Part shown: positions 34,345 through 42,909 of the stretch, piece by piece
Numbering within the stretch: the first letter of the stretch is position 1
Layout of the letters: every line of letters begins with the position of its first letter
From: Paenibacillus sp. FSL R5-0341
GTDB taxonomy: Bacteria > Bacillota > Bacilli > Paenibacillales > Paenibacillaceae
Reading direction: 5' to 3'
Length of the DNA stretch: 64,000 nucleotides
Assembly (NCBI RefSeq): GCF_037975235.1
Contig: NZ_CP150241.1
Span: 4,774,001-4,838,000, forward strand
Notes under the pieces: generated by a model
Databases searched by the model: none
What the model was told of the DNA's origin: nothing
The model's input: only the letters and a program-made list of their open reading frames with translations
Position numbers and translations under genes: made by a program

Positions 34345-35254
34345 CGAGTTTCCCGCGGGTATGATGGGTTTCACTCTTCTCATGTGCTTCCCTTAATCCC
34401 TGTTGAGTTAGCGGGTATGTTCCATCAATAATCGATTTGAGCTTGCCTTCCGCAGCCAGTTCAGCCAGCTGATCCAGTTGATCCCCTTTGGGCTCCATCA
34501 TGAAGACGTTGGCCGTTACTCCGGCCTCCTTGGCAAGCTTCTCATCCGGTTGTTCCACCAGAGATACCAGATGGCCACCAGACTTCAGCACCTTGAAGCT
34601 GTCGCGCTGAATATCGCCGCCCATCGTATCGAGTACAACATCATAACCGGAGAGAATCTCCGAGAAATCTTCTTTTTTATAATTAATAAAATGATCCACA
34701 CCCAACGAGCGAAGCAATGCTTCATTCGATTCACTCGCCGTGGACGCCACTTCAGCACCGAGGGACTTGGCAATCTGAATGGCATATGTTCCCACTCCAC
34801 CTGCGCCAGCATGAATGAGTACCTTCTGTCCTTTGGCTAACCTTCCATGATCCACAAGGGCCTGCCAGGCCGTCATCGCTGCCAGCGGGATCGCTGCCGC
34901 TTCCTCGAAACTCAGTTTCTCCGGTATACGGGCAATAATGTCCGCATCGACAGCAACATATTCTGCATAGGTTCCGAATTGACGAGGACGCGCAAACACC
35001 CGATCACCTTCTCTGAAACGCGTGACATTCGAGCCAGCTTCAGCCACCGTCCCTGCAACATCACCGCCCAGAATCAACGGAAAATTCTCAACTGCTTCTT
35101 TCATATCGCCTTGTCTGATTTTGAAATCCACCGGATTGACCGACGTGGCATGCGTTCGAATTAGCACCTGATTCACTCCACATGCTGGCTTGGCTACTTC
35201 CTGTTCTTTCAATTGTTCAGCTCCACCAAATTCCTCAATCACAATTGCTTTCAT
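34328..35254 (-). CDS. Zinc-independent MDR oxidoreductase (quinone-reductase-like)
   Basis: A 308-residue medium-chain dehydrogenase/reductase. The GroES-like domain (residues 1-120) lacks the zinc-binding Cys/His set and has TSVNPVDFKIRQGD, as in quinone oxidoreductases; the Rossmann domain has VLIHAGAGGVGTYAIQIAK and, later, DVVLDTMGGD. It probably reduces quinones or enones with NADPH. MKAIVIEEFGG at 35254 is the usual start of the family; seven extra upstream codons were dropped, and the ribosome-binding site (GGGA) is weak. Confidence 0.87.
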   Translation of the reverse strand: MKAIVIEEFGGAEQLKEQEVAKPACGVNQVLIRTHATSVNPVDFKIRQGDMKEAVENFPLILGGDVAGTVAEAGSNVTRFREGDRVFARPRQFGTYAEYVAVDADIIARIPEKLSFEEAAAIPLAAMTAWQALVDHGRLAKGQKVLIHAGAGGVGTYAIQIAKSLGAEVASTASESNEALLRSLGVDHFINYKKEDFSEILSGYDVVLDTMGGDIQRDSFKVLKSGGHLVSLVEQPDEKLAKEAGVTANVFMMEPKGDQLDQLAELAAEGKLKSIIDGTYPLTQQGLREAHEKSETHHTRGKLVIQVQ

Positions 35255-35383
35255 TAGAGATCCCAGCCTTTCCATTGGATTATCGTTATGCTCTCTCCCT
35301 TCATTACCCTTTCCCGGCGATCACTTGACCTATCCATACAAGAAATCACTACAGGTTGAGAACGCAATTTAGACCAGGAACCG

Positions 35384-35392
35384 TGATATAAT
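35384..35392 (+). promoter_or_regulatory. Extended -10 promoter of phzF-like gene
   Basis: TGATATAAT with TG one base before TATAAT (35387-35392), an extended -10 element 58 bases before the start codon. No good -35 is visible at 17 bases. Confidence 0.45.
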
Positions 35393-35449
35393 GTCGATTA
35401 TCGATTAGGTTTAACCTTTAGCCAATAACTGAACAAGCGAGGTAACACG

Positions 35450-36328
35450 ATGGAAGTAGAAGTAAGTACATTACATTCATTTTCGGACAAGGTTCTTGGC
35501 GGAAACCCCGCAGGCGTTGTTCTACAAGCAGCGCATTTATCTGAATCCCAGATGCAGGAGATTGCCAGACAAGTCGGTTTTTCAGAGACAGCATTTGTTA
35601 TGCCATCGGATCAGGCTGATTTCAAAGTGCGTTACTTCACCCCAAGTGATGAAGTCGATCTATGCGGGCATGCAACAATTGCTTTATTTTATCTAATGAA
35701 GACACAGCAGCTCGTTGATGTTGGTACATATACATTGGAGACACTGGCGGGAATTCTTGAGATAGTTATCGAAGTCAATGGAGAAGTCTATCTGTCTCAG
35801 ACGTTGCCTGAGTTTGGGAAGATCGTGGATCGACAGCAGATTGCCGATTCGTTACGTATTTCTATGGGGGATTTGCATTCCGAACTACCTGTACAGATCG
35901 TATCTACCGGTCTACCCGATATCTTGATAGCCGTTAGAGATGTTGATGTTCTGACCAAAATCGACCCTGACTTCCAGCGGATCACTGAAATATGCAAGGC
36001 TCATCATGCCGTAGGTTATCATGTGTTTACACTCGAACCAGATGCTACGGACGTTCTGGCAGAATGCCGCAATTTTGCACCGCTTTATGATATACCGGAA
36101 GAGAGTGCAACGGGCACATCCAATGGTGCAATGCTCTGTTATTTACATCAGTACAACCAACTCGCAGATCCTCATCAACATACGTATATGATCAGACAAG
36201 GGTATACCATGAACCGCCCCTCCGAGATCCGAGCCAGATTAACTCTGGGTAGCTCTAATGACATCACGCAGATTCAGGTTGGCGGTAGCGCCGTTCATAT
36301 CGAAAATATCCAAATTCACCTCCCTTAA
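35450..36328 (+). CDS. PhzF-family isomerase
   Basis: A 292-residue PhzF-fold protein of the diaminopimelate-epimerase superfamily. Features are FSDKVLGGNPAGVVL near the start, the catalytic Glu in VGFSETAFV (about residue 46), DLCGHATIAL (about 75) and the second-domain GTSNGAMLCYL. Apart from phenazine producers, members have unknown substrates; no phenazine genes are present here. GAGGT lies before the ATG. The stop codon lies within a terminator hairpin. Confidence 0.88.
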   Translation: MEVEVSTLHSFSDKVLGGNPAGVVLQAAHLSESQMQEIARQVGFSETAFVMPSDQADFKVRYFTPSDEVDLCGHATIALFYLMKTQQLVDVGTYTLETLAGILEIVIEVNGEVYLSQTLPEFGKIVDRQQIADSLRISMGDLHSELPVQIVSTGLPDILIAVRDVDVLTKIDPDFQRITEICKAHHAVGYHVFTLEPDATDVLAECRNFAPLYDIPEESATGTSNGAMLCYLHQYNQLADPHQHTYMIRQGYTMNRPSEIRARLTLGSSNDITQIQVGGSAVHIENIQIHLP

Positions 36329-36341
36329 TGGGAGGTGTTTT
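36317..36341 (+). terminator. Terminator overlapping the phzF stop codon
   Basis: CACCTCCC, TTAAT, GGGAGGTG, TTTT. The loop contains the TAA stop codon. Confidence 0.85.
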
Positions 36342-36432
36342 ACATACTCAGGGTACTTAGGATACGGAGGGTACGTAAAGTACGCAGGCTATGAAAACGA
36401 TCTATACGAAGGAATTTCAAGGCTGTTGGTCT

Positions 36433-37380
36433 TCATTGAATCTGCTGTAAAAATCGTAACACCGCCGCCTCCAGCTGCTTAAGTCCTGGTTGCTCTATAG
36501 GGAAATGGCCTGCACCCTCCAAGATCACACATTCCTTTTCCACCACCAGTCGATCAAAAAAAGATTGGCTGAACCGGATCGGTGTCATGGGGTCCAGTTC
36601 AGGGTGAACCAACAGGACCGGACACTGGCCGAACTGTTCCGGGCTTACCTTAGGCTCCTTATTAAGGAATGTTCTTAACAGTTCCAACGGAATTCGTGTG
36701 GCTGCCGCTTGTGGATCATTTATAATAAGCCGGGTTAAGTCCTCGTTATTGGTAATCAGTTGCATGCGGGATACCTGCTTGACCGAAATATGTACATGAT
36801 CCAGTAGACCAGGAAACAGATCCATCATCCGTTTTCCCACACGGCTCACCAGACGATTCGGCGCGAGCTGATCACGCATTTCCGGATTACTGGTGTCTAC
36901 AAATGTAGTTGCGATCAAACCCCTAACGTGCTTGCTGCGAGCACTGGTGTGATAGGCAAGCATCCCTCCGATGCTACTTCCCAATACGACGATTGGCTTG
37001 CCGTCTCTCTTATATTCCCGATCAATGAGTGAAACAAGTAGGTCTATCCATAGTTCATAGTTAATACGTGTGCCAGGCCGTGCGTAACTTAGCCCATACG
37101 GTGGAATATCTGGCGATACCACTTCGTATCCATTCCGCTGTAACATGCGGGCATACGGAGCGAGCAACCTGCCATTGCCTCCCGCACCATGAATGAACAG
37201 AATTTTGATTGAAGACTCCGGTGCGGGTAATCGATCAATATGTAGATGAACCCCATTCGATTCCCACCATTCTTCTTCAGGCGCTGTAATATCGTCCAGC
37301 CTGACTTCTTCCGGGAAAAAGACCTGATACTGCTTCCAATAGGGATGTGTTGTCTGATAGGAAGGCAAACTTTTTGTCAT
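36433..37380 (-). CDS. Alpha/beta hydrolase
   Basis: A 315-residue serine hydrolase. The nucleophile elbow is GSSIGG (about residue 138), the Asp is likely in HPELDPMTP and the His in GAGHFP; the oxyanion HG motif is in FIHGAGGNGR. Substrate unknown, cytoplasmic. The ATG at 37380 is preferred because GAGGAG lies 10 bases upstream; an ATG three codons earlier is one base from that site. Confidence 0.85.
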   Translation of the reverse strand: MTKSLPSYQTTHPYWKQYQVFFPEEVRLDDITAPEEEWWESNGVHLHIDRLPAPESSIKILFIHGAGGNGRLLAPYARMLQRNGYEVVSPDIPPYGLSYARPGTRINYELWIDLLVSLIDREYKRDGKPIVVLGSSIGGMLAYHTSARSKHVRGLIATTFVDTSNPEMRDQLAPNRLVSRVGKRMMDLFPGLLDHVHISVKQVSRMQLITNNEDLTRLIINDPQAAATRIPLELLRTFLNKEPKVSPEQFGQCPVLLVHPELDPMTPIRFSQSFFDRLVVEKECVILEGAGHFPIEQPGLKQLEAAVLRFLQQIQ

Positions 37381-37489
37381 GCGGTACATTCTCCTCTTTT
37401 CGTATACAAAAAAAAGCCGTACAATGTACGACTTTTCGTTATAAACCGTCTATGATCATACTTCTTTGTATAACACCCTCATATATCTG

Positions 37490-38209
37490 TCAATCGGGAA
37501 ATTGTACATTGCCCGGTACGATATATGCACCACCCGATCCATCATTAGGCAGAGCAGGGATCGTATCATTCAACACCTGACCGCGAATATCGGTAATACG
37601 AATGTTCAGTTTTTCTTTGCCCAGTCCCGTTCCAAGGAAATGATTATAGTCTTGCTTTTCAAGATTGAGCCACGTACCATCCTTCTGTTTCACTTCGAAC
37701 TTCAGCACCGGATATTTGTGATTACGAACCTGAATAGCTGCCCACCACTGACTGCTGCCTTCCTTGATCCGATAGGAGACATTACCTTGGATTGGCGCTT
37801 TGACCACTTTCCAGCTGATATTGATTTTGCCTGCCTTCGGGTCACCGATCAGGTTAAAGGCATTCGGCGAAAGATCCAGCGCTCCACTGGCGCCCTCTGG
37901 ATAGAGGTCTGTTACATAGACGGTTGTTTTGCCTTTAGGGCCCTCCACTTCGAGATAGGCTCCCGCCAAAGCGGCTTTGACACCGTTATAATTGAGCTGG
38001 TATGGATTAAGTGCAGTAATCTTCATGTCTGCCGGGATGGGATCAAGCAACACCGCACCTCCCGAGTAGCCTGAGCCCGTATACGTCGCGTAACCCTGAT
38101 ATGTATCATTCCATGCAGCAGATGCAGGTAGAGCAAATAATACGAGACTGAGCAACAACCCTGTACCGGCCCATTTTAACCGTTGAAATCTACTTTTCTT
38201 GTTCATCAA
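37490..38209 (-). CDS. exlX: Bacterial expansin (EXLX1/YoaJ-like)
   Basis: A 239-residue secreted protein. A signal peptide ends at ASAAW (about residue 31). Domain D1 is a six-stranded double-psi barrel with YQGYATYTGSGYSGGAVLLD and the key YVTDLYPEGASGALDLSPNAF, which keeps the Asp-Tyr and Asp residues needed for activity. Domain D2 is a type 63 carbohydrate-binding module with the flat aromatic face SSQWWAAIQVRNHKYP. Expansins loosen plant cell walls without hydrolysis and help colonise plants. A copy of the 190-bp repeat lies 60 bases upstream of the start. Confidence 0.93.
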   Translation of the reverse strand: MMNKKSRFQRLKWAGTGLLLSLVLFALPASAAWNDTYQGYATYTGSGYSGGAVLLDPIPADMKITALNPYQLNYNGVKAALAGAYLEVEGPKGKTTVYVTDLYPEGASGALDLSPNAFNLIGDPKAGKINISWKVVKAPIQGNVSYRIKEGSSQWWAAIQVRNHKYPVLKFEVKQKDGTWLNLEKQDYNHFLGTGLGKEKLNIRITDIRGQVLNDTIPALPNDGSGGAYIVPGNVQFPD

Positions 38210-38269
38210 CTATTCCTCCTCGTCATTCTACCTTCTGTTACACTGAAACATAAGTTGAACAAAAGAATA

Positions 38270-38460
38270 TTTACACTTGCCACTCCGATGACAGAATAAC
38301 CTTCCGATCACTGTTATCCCCAGATTTTTTTTTGCAAAGGTGAAAATCTGTTGATAAAGGCGAAGTACATGCTTACGAAGTAGCTTTCTTCCAGAAAGCT
38401 TTTAGCTCCGCTTCTTCAGGTCTCTTCTGTCCTCTACGTTCTCGTGTAAAATATCTATTC
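38270..38460 (-). repeat. 190-bp intergenic repeat, copy A
   Basis: Bounded by TTTACAC (38270-38276) and GTGTAAA (38454-38460) as inverted ends. It shares with copies B and C the blocks GATGACAGAA, CTTCCGATC, CTGTTATCCCCAGATTTTT and the hairpin AGCTTTCT..AGAAAGCT. Its central stem is more decayed than in B and C. From 38461 to 38650 I see nothing but AT-rich sequence. Confidence 0.8.
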
Positions 38461-38650
38461 AACTGCTAGATTTGAATATAACATTATTTTACATAATAAC
38501 TGTTTATTTTCAATCCCTATCTACCAAATCACATCTATAGTCCTGCCCGTGGACTTAAACATTCACGACCACGCACAAGATATGGATACATACCATAATT
38601 TGGTGAAATAGGTATAATAACAAGGCTGTATTGGATGGGTTCCCAGTAAT

Positions 38651-38701
38651 AAAAAAAACGCCACACCCTGGAGTGATTTCTCTCTCCAAAAGGTGTGACG
38701 T
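38651..38701 (-). terminator. Terminator after khtU
   Basis: Minus strand CGTCACACC and GGTGTGGCG with inner GGAG/CTCC, followed by eight Ts. Confidence 0.9.
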
Positions 38702-38757
38702 CCTATTAAACACTACGGTCAGAATTCCCGATCTGTCTAAGGACAGCCAGCGTTCGA

Positions 38758-39963
38758 CTAACCCGTTTCCCTTCGTTTCATCCGCTTCCTTAGACGCTCA
38801 TACTGAGCATAGATCCGCGGAGATTCTTTCGTCAGGATCGGCCCCAGCACAGCCAGAATTAACACATATAATACGGCAAACGATTGGATGGACGCCATCA
38901 GTCCTCCGGCCTTGCCGATGTTCGCCATGATAATGGAGAATTCGCCTCGGGAGACCAAGGTAAAGCCCACGTTCAACGAGGCCTTTGGACTCATTCCAGC
39001 CAATCTGCCAGCGATCATGCCTGCACCATAGTTACTCGCGATCGTCAGAATAACGGCAATAATCGTCATGCCCACAGCTCCGCCAAGTGATGACGGCTCA
39101 ATGGTCAGGCCAAAGCTGAAGAAGAAAATCGCACCAAAAAAATCTTTGAAAGGCATGATCTGATGCTCAATCCGGCTGACATGTCTTGATTCGCCCAGCA
39201 CCAGTCCCATCATCAAAGCCCCGATTGCTTCGGCTACATGAAGTGTCTCCGAGAAACCTGCCACCAAGAAGAGCAGTGTCATAACAGTTAACAGAAACAA
39301 CTCCGACGACTTAATGTTCAGTGCCTTATCAATATATTTGATGCACTTTCTGCCGATGATCAGGAACAGCACAATGAACAGCAACGCAGATAGGGACACC
39401 AGCAGGACACTTAAGAATGAAGTTGCCCCGCTGAGCACAAGTCCGGTCAGAATCGAGATATGAATCGCGATGAACAAATCATCAAACATGATCATACCCA
39501 TAATAATCTCTGTCTCCGGGTTCGCCGTGCGTTTCAGATCTACGAGCACTTTAGCCACGATGGCTGTAGAAGAACTGGTCATGATGCCACAGACAACAAG
39601 TGTCTCTTGGAGCGGCAGATTCATGAACCAGCCCAGTAGCAGACCCGAGACAAAATTAAGACCTACATAGAACATGCCCCCGGTCAGAATGGCTTTGCCA
39701 GACTTTAATAGACGGGAGACCGAGAATTCCAGACCCAGATAAAATAACAAAAACAAAATGCCAAGCCTGCCCATAAATTCAATAAAGGTCGAACTTTCGA
39801 TAAAACGTAAATCCACAATCCCGATCTGTGGTGCATGTGGTCCTACAGCCATACCAATCAGGATATAGAAAGGAATGACCGAAAAACGTAATCGTGAAGA
39901 TATCAGCCCCGTAAGTGTAATCAGCGCAACGGCAATTCCCACTTCGAATATGAGCATATCCAT
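38758..39963 (-). CDS. khtU: K+/H+ antiporter, KhtU-like CPA2 transporter
   Basis: A 401-residue CPA2 cation:proton antiporter with about 12-13 helices. It has the family features FLLFYLGLEFSVSRLL, MFDDLFIAIHISIL (containing the Asp-Asp of the ion site) and GALMMGLVLGES, and lacks the cytosolic RCK domain of KefC. Its partner KhtT lies immediately upstream, with the stop and start 4 bases apart. In B. subtilis KhtTU exports K+ and is controlled by c-di-AMP and pH and activated by methylglyoxal. I infer the same here from pairing and sequence. Confidence 0.88.
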   Translation of the reverse strand: MDMLIFEVGIAVALITLTGLISSRLRFSVIPFYILIGMAVGPHAPQIGIVDLRFIESSTFIEFMGRLGILFLLFYLGLEFSVSRLLKSGKAILTGGMFYVGLNFVSGLLLGWFMNLPLQETLVVCGIMTSSSTAIVAKVLVDLKRTANPETEIIMGMIMFDDLFIAIHISILTGLVLSGATSFLSVLLVSLSALLFIVLFLIIGRKCIKYIDKALNIKSSELFLLTVMTLLFLVAGFSETLHVAEAIGALMMGLVLGESRHVSRIEHQIMPFKDFFGAIFFFSFGLTIEPSSLGGAVGMTIIAVILTIASNYGAGMIAGRLAGMSPKASLNVGFTLVSRGEFSIIMANIGKAGGLMASIQSFAVLYVLILAVLGPILTKESPRIYAQYERLRKRMKRRETG

Positions 39964-39966
39964 AGG

Positions 39967-40473
39967 CTAAGTCCGTCCATCAGTCAACAATTGTTTGAGC
40001 TGTTTGATCTGATCCCGTTCACCGGCAACCACAATTGTAGCTCCAGAGGTAAAAACGTAATCCGGACCGGGATTAAATTGCTTTTCCCTGTCCTTGGTTA
40101 CAACAGCCAGAATAACGGCCCCTGTAGACTGCCGAATATCCAGTTCACCAATTGTCATGCCTATGCTTGCCGCGTGAGGCTCGATTCGAAGCCATTCAAT
40201 CAACAACCCTTCAAGCATCACTTCACGTTCATTCTGAAACTGAGGTTTGTAGGTCATCCCACCGACGATAGCGGCTACCGCACGGGCTTCATCATCGTCC
40301 AGGGTCACAAGAGATACCATATCACTCAGTTCTTCAGGCGTATCCCCTGATTCCATATGGAACAGGTCACGTCGCTCGTCGTTATGAATCACAATAACCA
40401 GGTGCTCACCACTGCGGGTATGCAACCAGTATTTACGTCCAATCCCGGGTAAGTCCGTCTCTTTAAAGTGCAT
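39967..40473 (-). CDS. khtT: KhtT, RCK-C regulatory subunit of K+/H+ antiporter
   Basis: A 168-residue cytosolic protein. The N-terminal ETDLPGIGRKYWLHTRSGEHL closely follows B. subtilis KhtT, and the C-terminal RCK-C (TrkA-C) domain (IGMTIGELDIRQSTGAVILAVV, GPDYVFTSGATIVVAGERDQ) is where c-di-AMP binds in the known protein. It gates KhtU. The ATG at 40473 has AGGGGG 8 bases upstream and overlaps the GreA/GreB-like gene by 11 bases, implying coupled translation. Confidence 0.9.
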   Translation of the reverse strand: MHFKETDLPGIGRKYWLHTRSGEHLVIVIHNDERRDLFHMESGDTPEELSDMVSLVTLDDDEARAVAAIVGGMTYKPQFQNEREVMLEGLLIEWLRIEPHAASIGMTIGELDIRQSTGAVILAVVTKDREKQFNPGPDYVFTSGATIVVAGERDQIKQLKQLLTDGRT

Positions 40474-40936
40474 GATCTGCACCCCCTAAGGCCAACCCGT
40501 TCAAGGTTTCGCTCTTCAGCTCAATTCCAGTGATTCGTATCCGCATCGAGCCTGATGGCGTATGAACGGACCGCACTTCCCCTTTACTGCCAAGCAGTAA
40601 TTGACTCCCTACAGGGGAAAGGAAGGAAATACGTCCCTCATCCGGATCCGTATCATCTGGCATGACAATCATGAACGAATCTGACGTATGAAAATCGATA
40701 TATTCAAAATCAATATGACTGCCGATCAATACAGCCGAGTCCAGATCTTCATCAGGACCGAGGAGCAGTTTTTCCACATACTGCGTATACGCCAGCAGCT
40801 GTTTTTCCAACTGTATTCGCTCCGGATCACGCACGTCAAAATAGGCGTCGAGAAATGTTCTTTTCTCTTCACCCAATGTAAATAGCTGGCTCACCAGCTT
40901 CTCTCTGCAATTTTGGCGGGAAGTCCTATGGTTCAT
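40463..40936 (-). CDS. GreA/GreB C-terminal-domain protein
   Basis: A 157-residue protein. The C-terminal half (VLIGSHIDFEYIDFHTSDSF, then ISFLSPVGSQLLLGSKGEV, ending RIRITGIEL) is the FKBP-like domain of GreA/GreB factors; the N-terminal half is helical but shorter than a Gre coiled coil. Such proteins bind RNA polymerase or are stand-alone regulators, as Rnk is. It occupies the place of the small khtS gene in the B. subtilis operon. The ATG at 40936 has AGGGGGTGA 9 bases upstream. Confidence 0.78.
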   Translation of the reverse strand: MNHRTSRQNCREKLVSQLFTLGEEKRTFLDAYFDVRDPERIQLEKQLLAYTQYVEKLLLGPDEDLDSAVLIGSHIDFEYIDFHTSDSFMIVMPDDTDPDEGRISFLSPVGSQLLLGSKGEVRSVHTPSGSMRIRITGIELKSETLNGLALGGADHAL

Positions 40937-41000
40937 AATAGATTTCACCCCCTATACAAGCCTTGTTCTCCATGTTGATTGGCATGTTTCTCTTCATCAT
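40926..41000 (-). CDS. Possible 24-aa leader peptide before the khtTU operon
   Basis: A reading frame MMKRNMPINMENKACIGGEI ending YYEP, with AAAGGAGG 8 bases before the first ATG. Its stop codon overlaps the first codons of the GreA/GreB-like gene in another frame, so translation could be coupled. It encodes nothing recognisable. From 41001 to 41324 I see no other gene or clear signal apart from the gdhA leader. Confidence 0.35.
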   Translation of the reverse strand: MMKRNMPINMENKACIGGEIYYEP

Positions 41001-41324
41001 CTTGTTTTCCTCCTTTGTATTGTTAAAAGCCCCCTGAATACGAGACCTTCTTACCATCTTACCAAAACTAATATATTAATCCAGTATATTCGGCTAACTT
41101 GCTGTTTTATTATTATTAGTGGTCATATCTTCCATTTTATAATTGAATTCTTTACATCAGATGGTAGATCCATAGAACATTTTAATTACTGTATAAAAAA
41201 CATTTTATGGATTTCTATCTCGTATTTTTATTTGCTTTCCTGTATATTTAACTACAAACTTTTATGCAATTTATACAAATAAGCATCTACAGACTTTAAC
41301 ACAATAAAGGAGTGCATTGAAAAA

Positions 41325-42710
41325 GTGTCCACGATAACAAAAGAAACTACAGAGTCAGCTCAAGTTACTGCCGCAGAATATGTTCATTCCGTTTACGAGT
41401 CGGTTGTCGCCAGAAATCCGCACGAAGATGAGTTCCATCAGGCTGTCAAAGAAATCCTGGATTCCCTTATTCCTGTCATTGAAGCACATCCCAAATACAA
41501 GAACCACAGTCTGCTGGAACAGCTTGTCGAACCTGAACGTGTAATCACATTCCGTGTTCCATGGGTAGATGATCAAGGCAAAGTTCAGGTTAACCGTGGA
41601 TTCCGGGTACAGTTCAACAGTGCCATTGGTCCTTACAAAGGCGGACTTCGCTTCCACCCTTCCGTATACTCGGGCATTATCAAGTTCCTCGGCTTCGAAC
41701 AGATCTTCAAAAATGCTTTGACCGGACTGCCTATTGGCGGTGGTAAAGGTGGTTCTGACTTCGATCCCAAAGGAAAATCAGATCTGGAAGTGATGCGTTT
41801 CACGCAAAGCTTCATGACAGAGCTGTACAAATATATCGGCTCCGATACGGATGTACCGGCAGGTGACATTGGTGTAGGCGCAAGGGAAATCGGTTACATG
41901 TTCGGCCAATACAAACGTATCCATGGCGGGCATGAGGCAGGCGTATTGACAGGTAAAGGGCTGCTGTACGGAGGAAGCTTGGCACGTAAGGAAGCGACTG
42001 GCTTCGGCTGTGTGTACTTTGTGAAGGAGATGCTGCAATCCAAAGGGCTCAGCTTCAAGGACAGCACAGTCGTTGTCTCTGGCTCTGGTAATGTATCCAT
42101 CTATGCCATTCAGAAGGCACAGGAGCTTGGAGCTACCGTCGTGGCGTGTAGTGACTCAGGTGGCTACATATACGATCCACAAGGCATCAACCTGGATACC
42201 GTGAAACGTCTGAAAGAGGTTGATCGTCTGCGCATCAGCGAATACATCAAAGAACACCCGCATGCTACATATACTGAAGGCTGTGAAGGTATCTGGTCTA
42301 TCCCTTGTGATATCGCTCTTCCATGTGCGACGCAAAACGAGATCGATGAAGAAGCTGCGGCCCTTCTGGTCAAAGGTGGCGTGAAGGCCATTGGCGAAGG
42401 CGCGAATATGCCTTCCACTCTGGCTGCCATTGACGTCTTCCACGGCGCAGGCGTGCTGTTCGGTCCAGCCAAAGCGGCTAATGCCGGCGGTGTAGCCGTT
42501 TCTGCTCTTGAAATGTCACAGAACAGCATGCGGTTGTCCTGGTCATTTGAAGAAGTAGACGCGAAGCTGCATGACATCATGAAGAACATCTACACCAGCT
42601 GTGTAGAAGCTGCAGAAGAGTATGGCTGCGAAGGCAACCTCGTAGCCGGAGCGAACATCGCCGGTTTCCTTAAGGTAGCCGATTCCATGATCGCTCAAGG
42701 TGTAGTTTAA
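41325..42710 (+). CDS. gdhA: NADP-specific glutamate dehydrogenase
   Basis: A 461-residue hexameric-type glutamate dehydrogenase. The substrate block is GPYKGGLRFHPSV with the catalytic Lys-containing LPIGGGKGGSDFDPKGKSD; DVPAGDIGVGAREIG follows; the Rossmann motif is VVVSGSGNVSIYAIQKA; the late ANAGGVAVSALEMSQNSMRL is typical of GdhA. It makes glutamate from 2-oxoglutarate and ammonia. The start is GTG; AAAGGAG is 12 bases away, somewhat far. Two hairpins follow the stop. Confidence 0.95.
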   Translation: MSTITKETTESAQVTAAEYVHSVYESVVARNPHEDEFHQAVKEILDSLIPVIEAHPKYKNHSLLEQLVEPERVITFRVPWVDDQGKVQVNRGFRVQFNSAIGPYKGGLRFHPSVYSGIIKFLGFEQIFKNALTGLPIGGGKGGSDFDPKGKSDLEVMRFTQSFMTELYKYIGSDTDVPAGDIGVGAREIGYMFGQYKRIHGGHEAGVLTGKGLLYGGSLARKEATGFGCVYFVKEMLQSKGLSFKDSTVVVSGSGNVSIYAIQKAQELGATVVACSDSGGYIYDPQGINLDTVKRLKEVDRLRISEYIKEHPHATYTEGCEGIWSIPCDIALPCATQNEIDEEAAALLVKGGVKAIGEGANMPSTLAAIDVFHGAGVLFGPAKAANAGGVAVSALEMSQNSMRLSWSFEEVDAKLHDIMKNIYTSCVEAAEEYGCEGNLVAGANIAGFLKVADSMIAQGVV

Positions 42711-42770
42711 GTTAAATACAGAATAATATGGAGAGATACCTGAATAACGGTAGGTTTCTCCACGATCAAA

Positions 42771-42805
42771 GGGCGTTCCTATTAACTTGGGGAACGCCCT
42801 TTTTT
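42771..42805 (+). terminator. Terminator after gdhA
   Basis: GGGCGTTCC and GGAACGCCC form a 9-bp stem followed by seven Ts. A separate GGAGAGATACCT/AGGTTTCTCC hairpin lies just upstream at 42730-42761. Confidence 0.92.
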
Positions 42806-42909
42806 CCTTGTTATCAATTGATCTAATCCCAGGGCAATGGTAAAGTGGTACTGACGTAATTTCATCTATTTGTACTATTATTTTGTACTATTATAAGGAA
42901 GTGTTTACA

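Noticed and set aside
36334..36410. Tyr/Gly-rich repeat-like stretch after the PhzF stop (GYLGYGGYVKYAGY in one frame)
   Set aside because: It follows a terminator, has no start of its own, and the DNA repeats are short and irregular.
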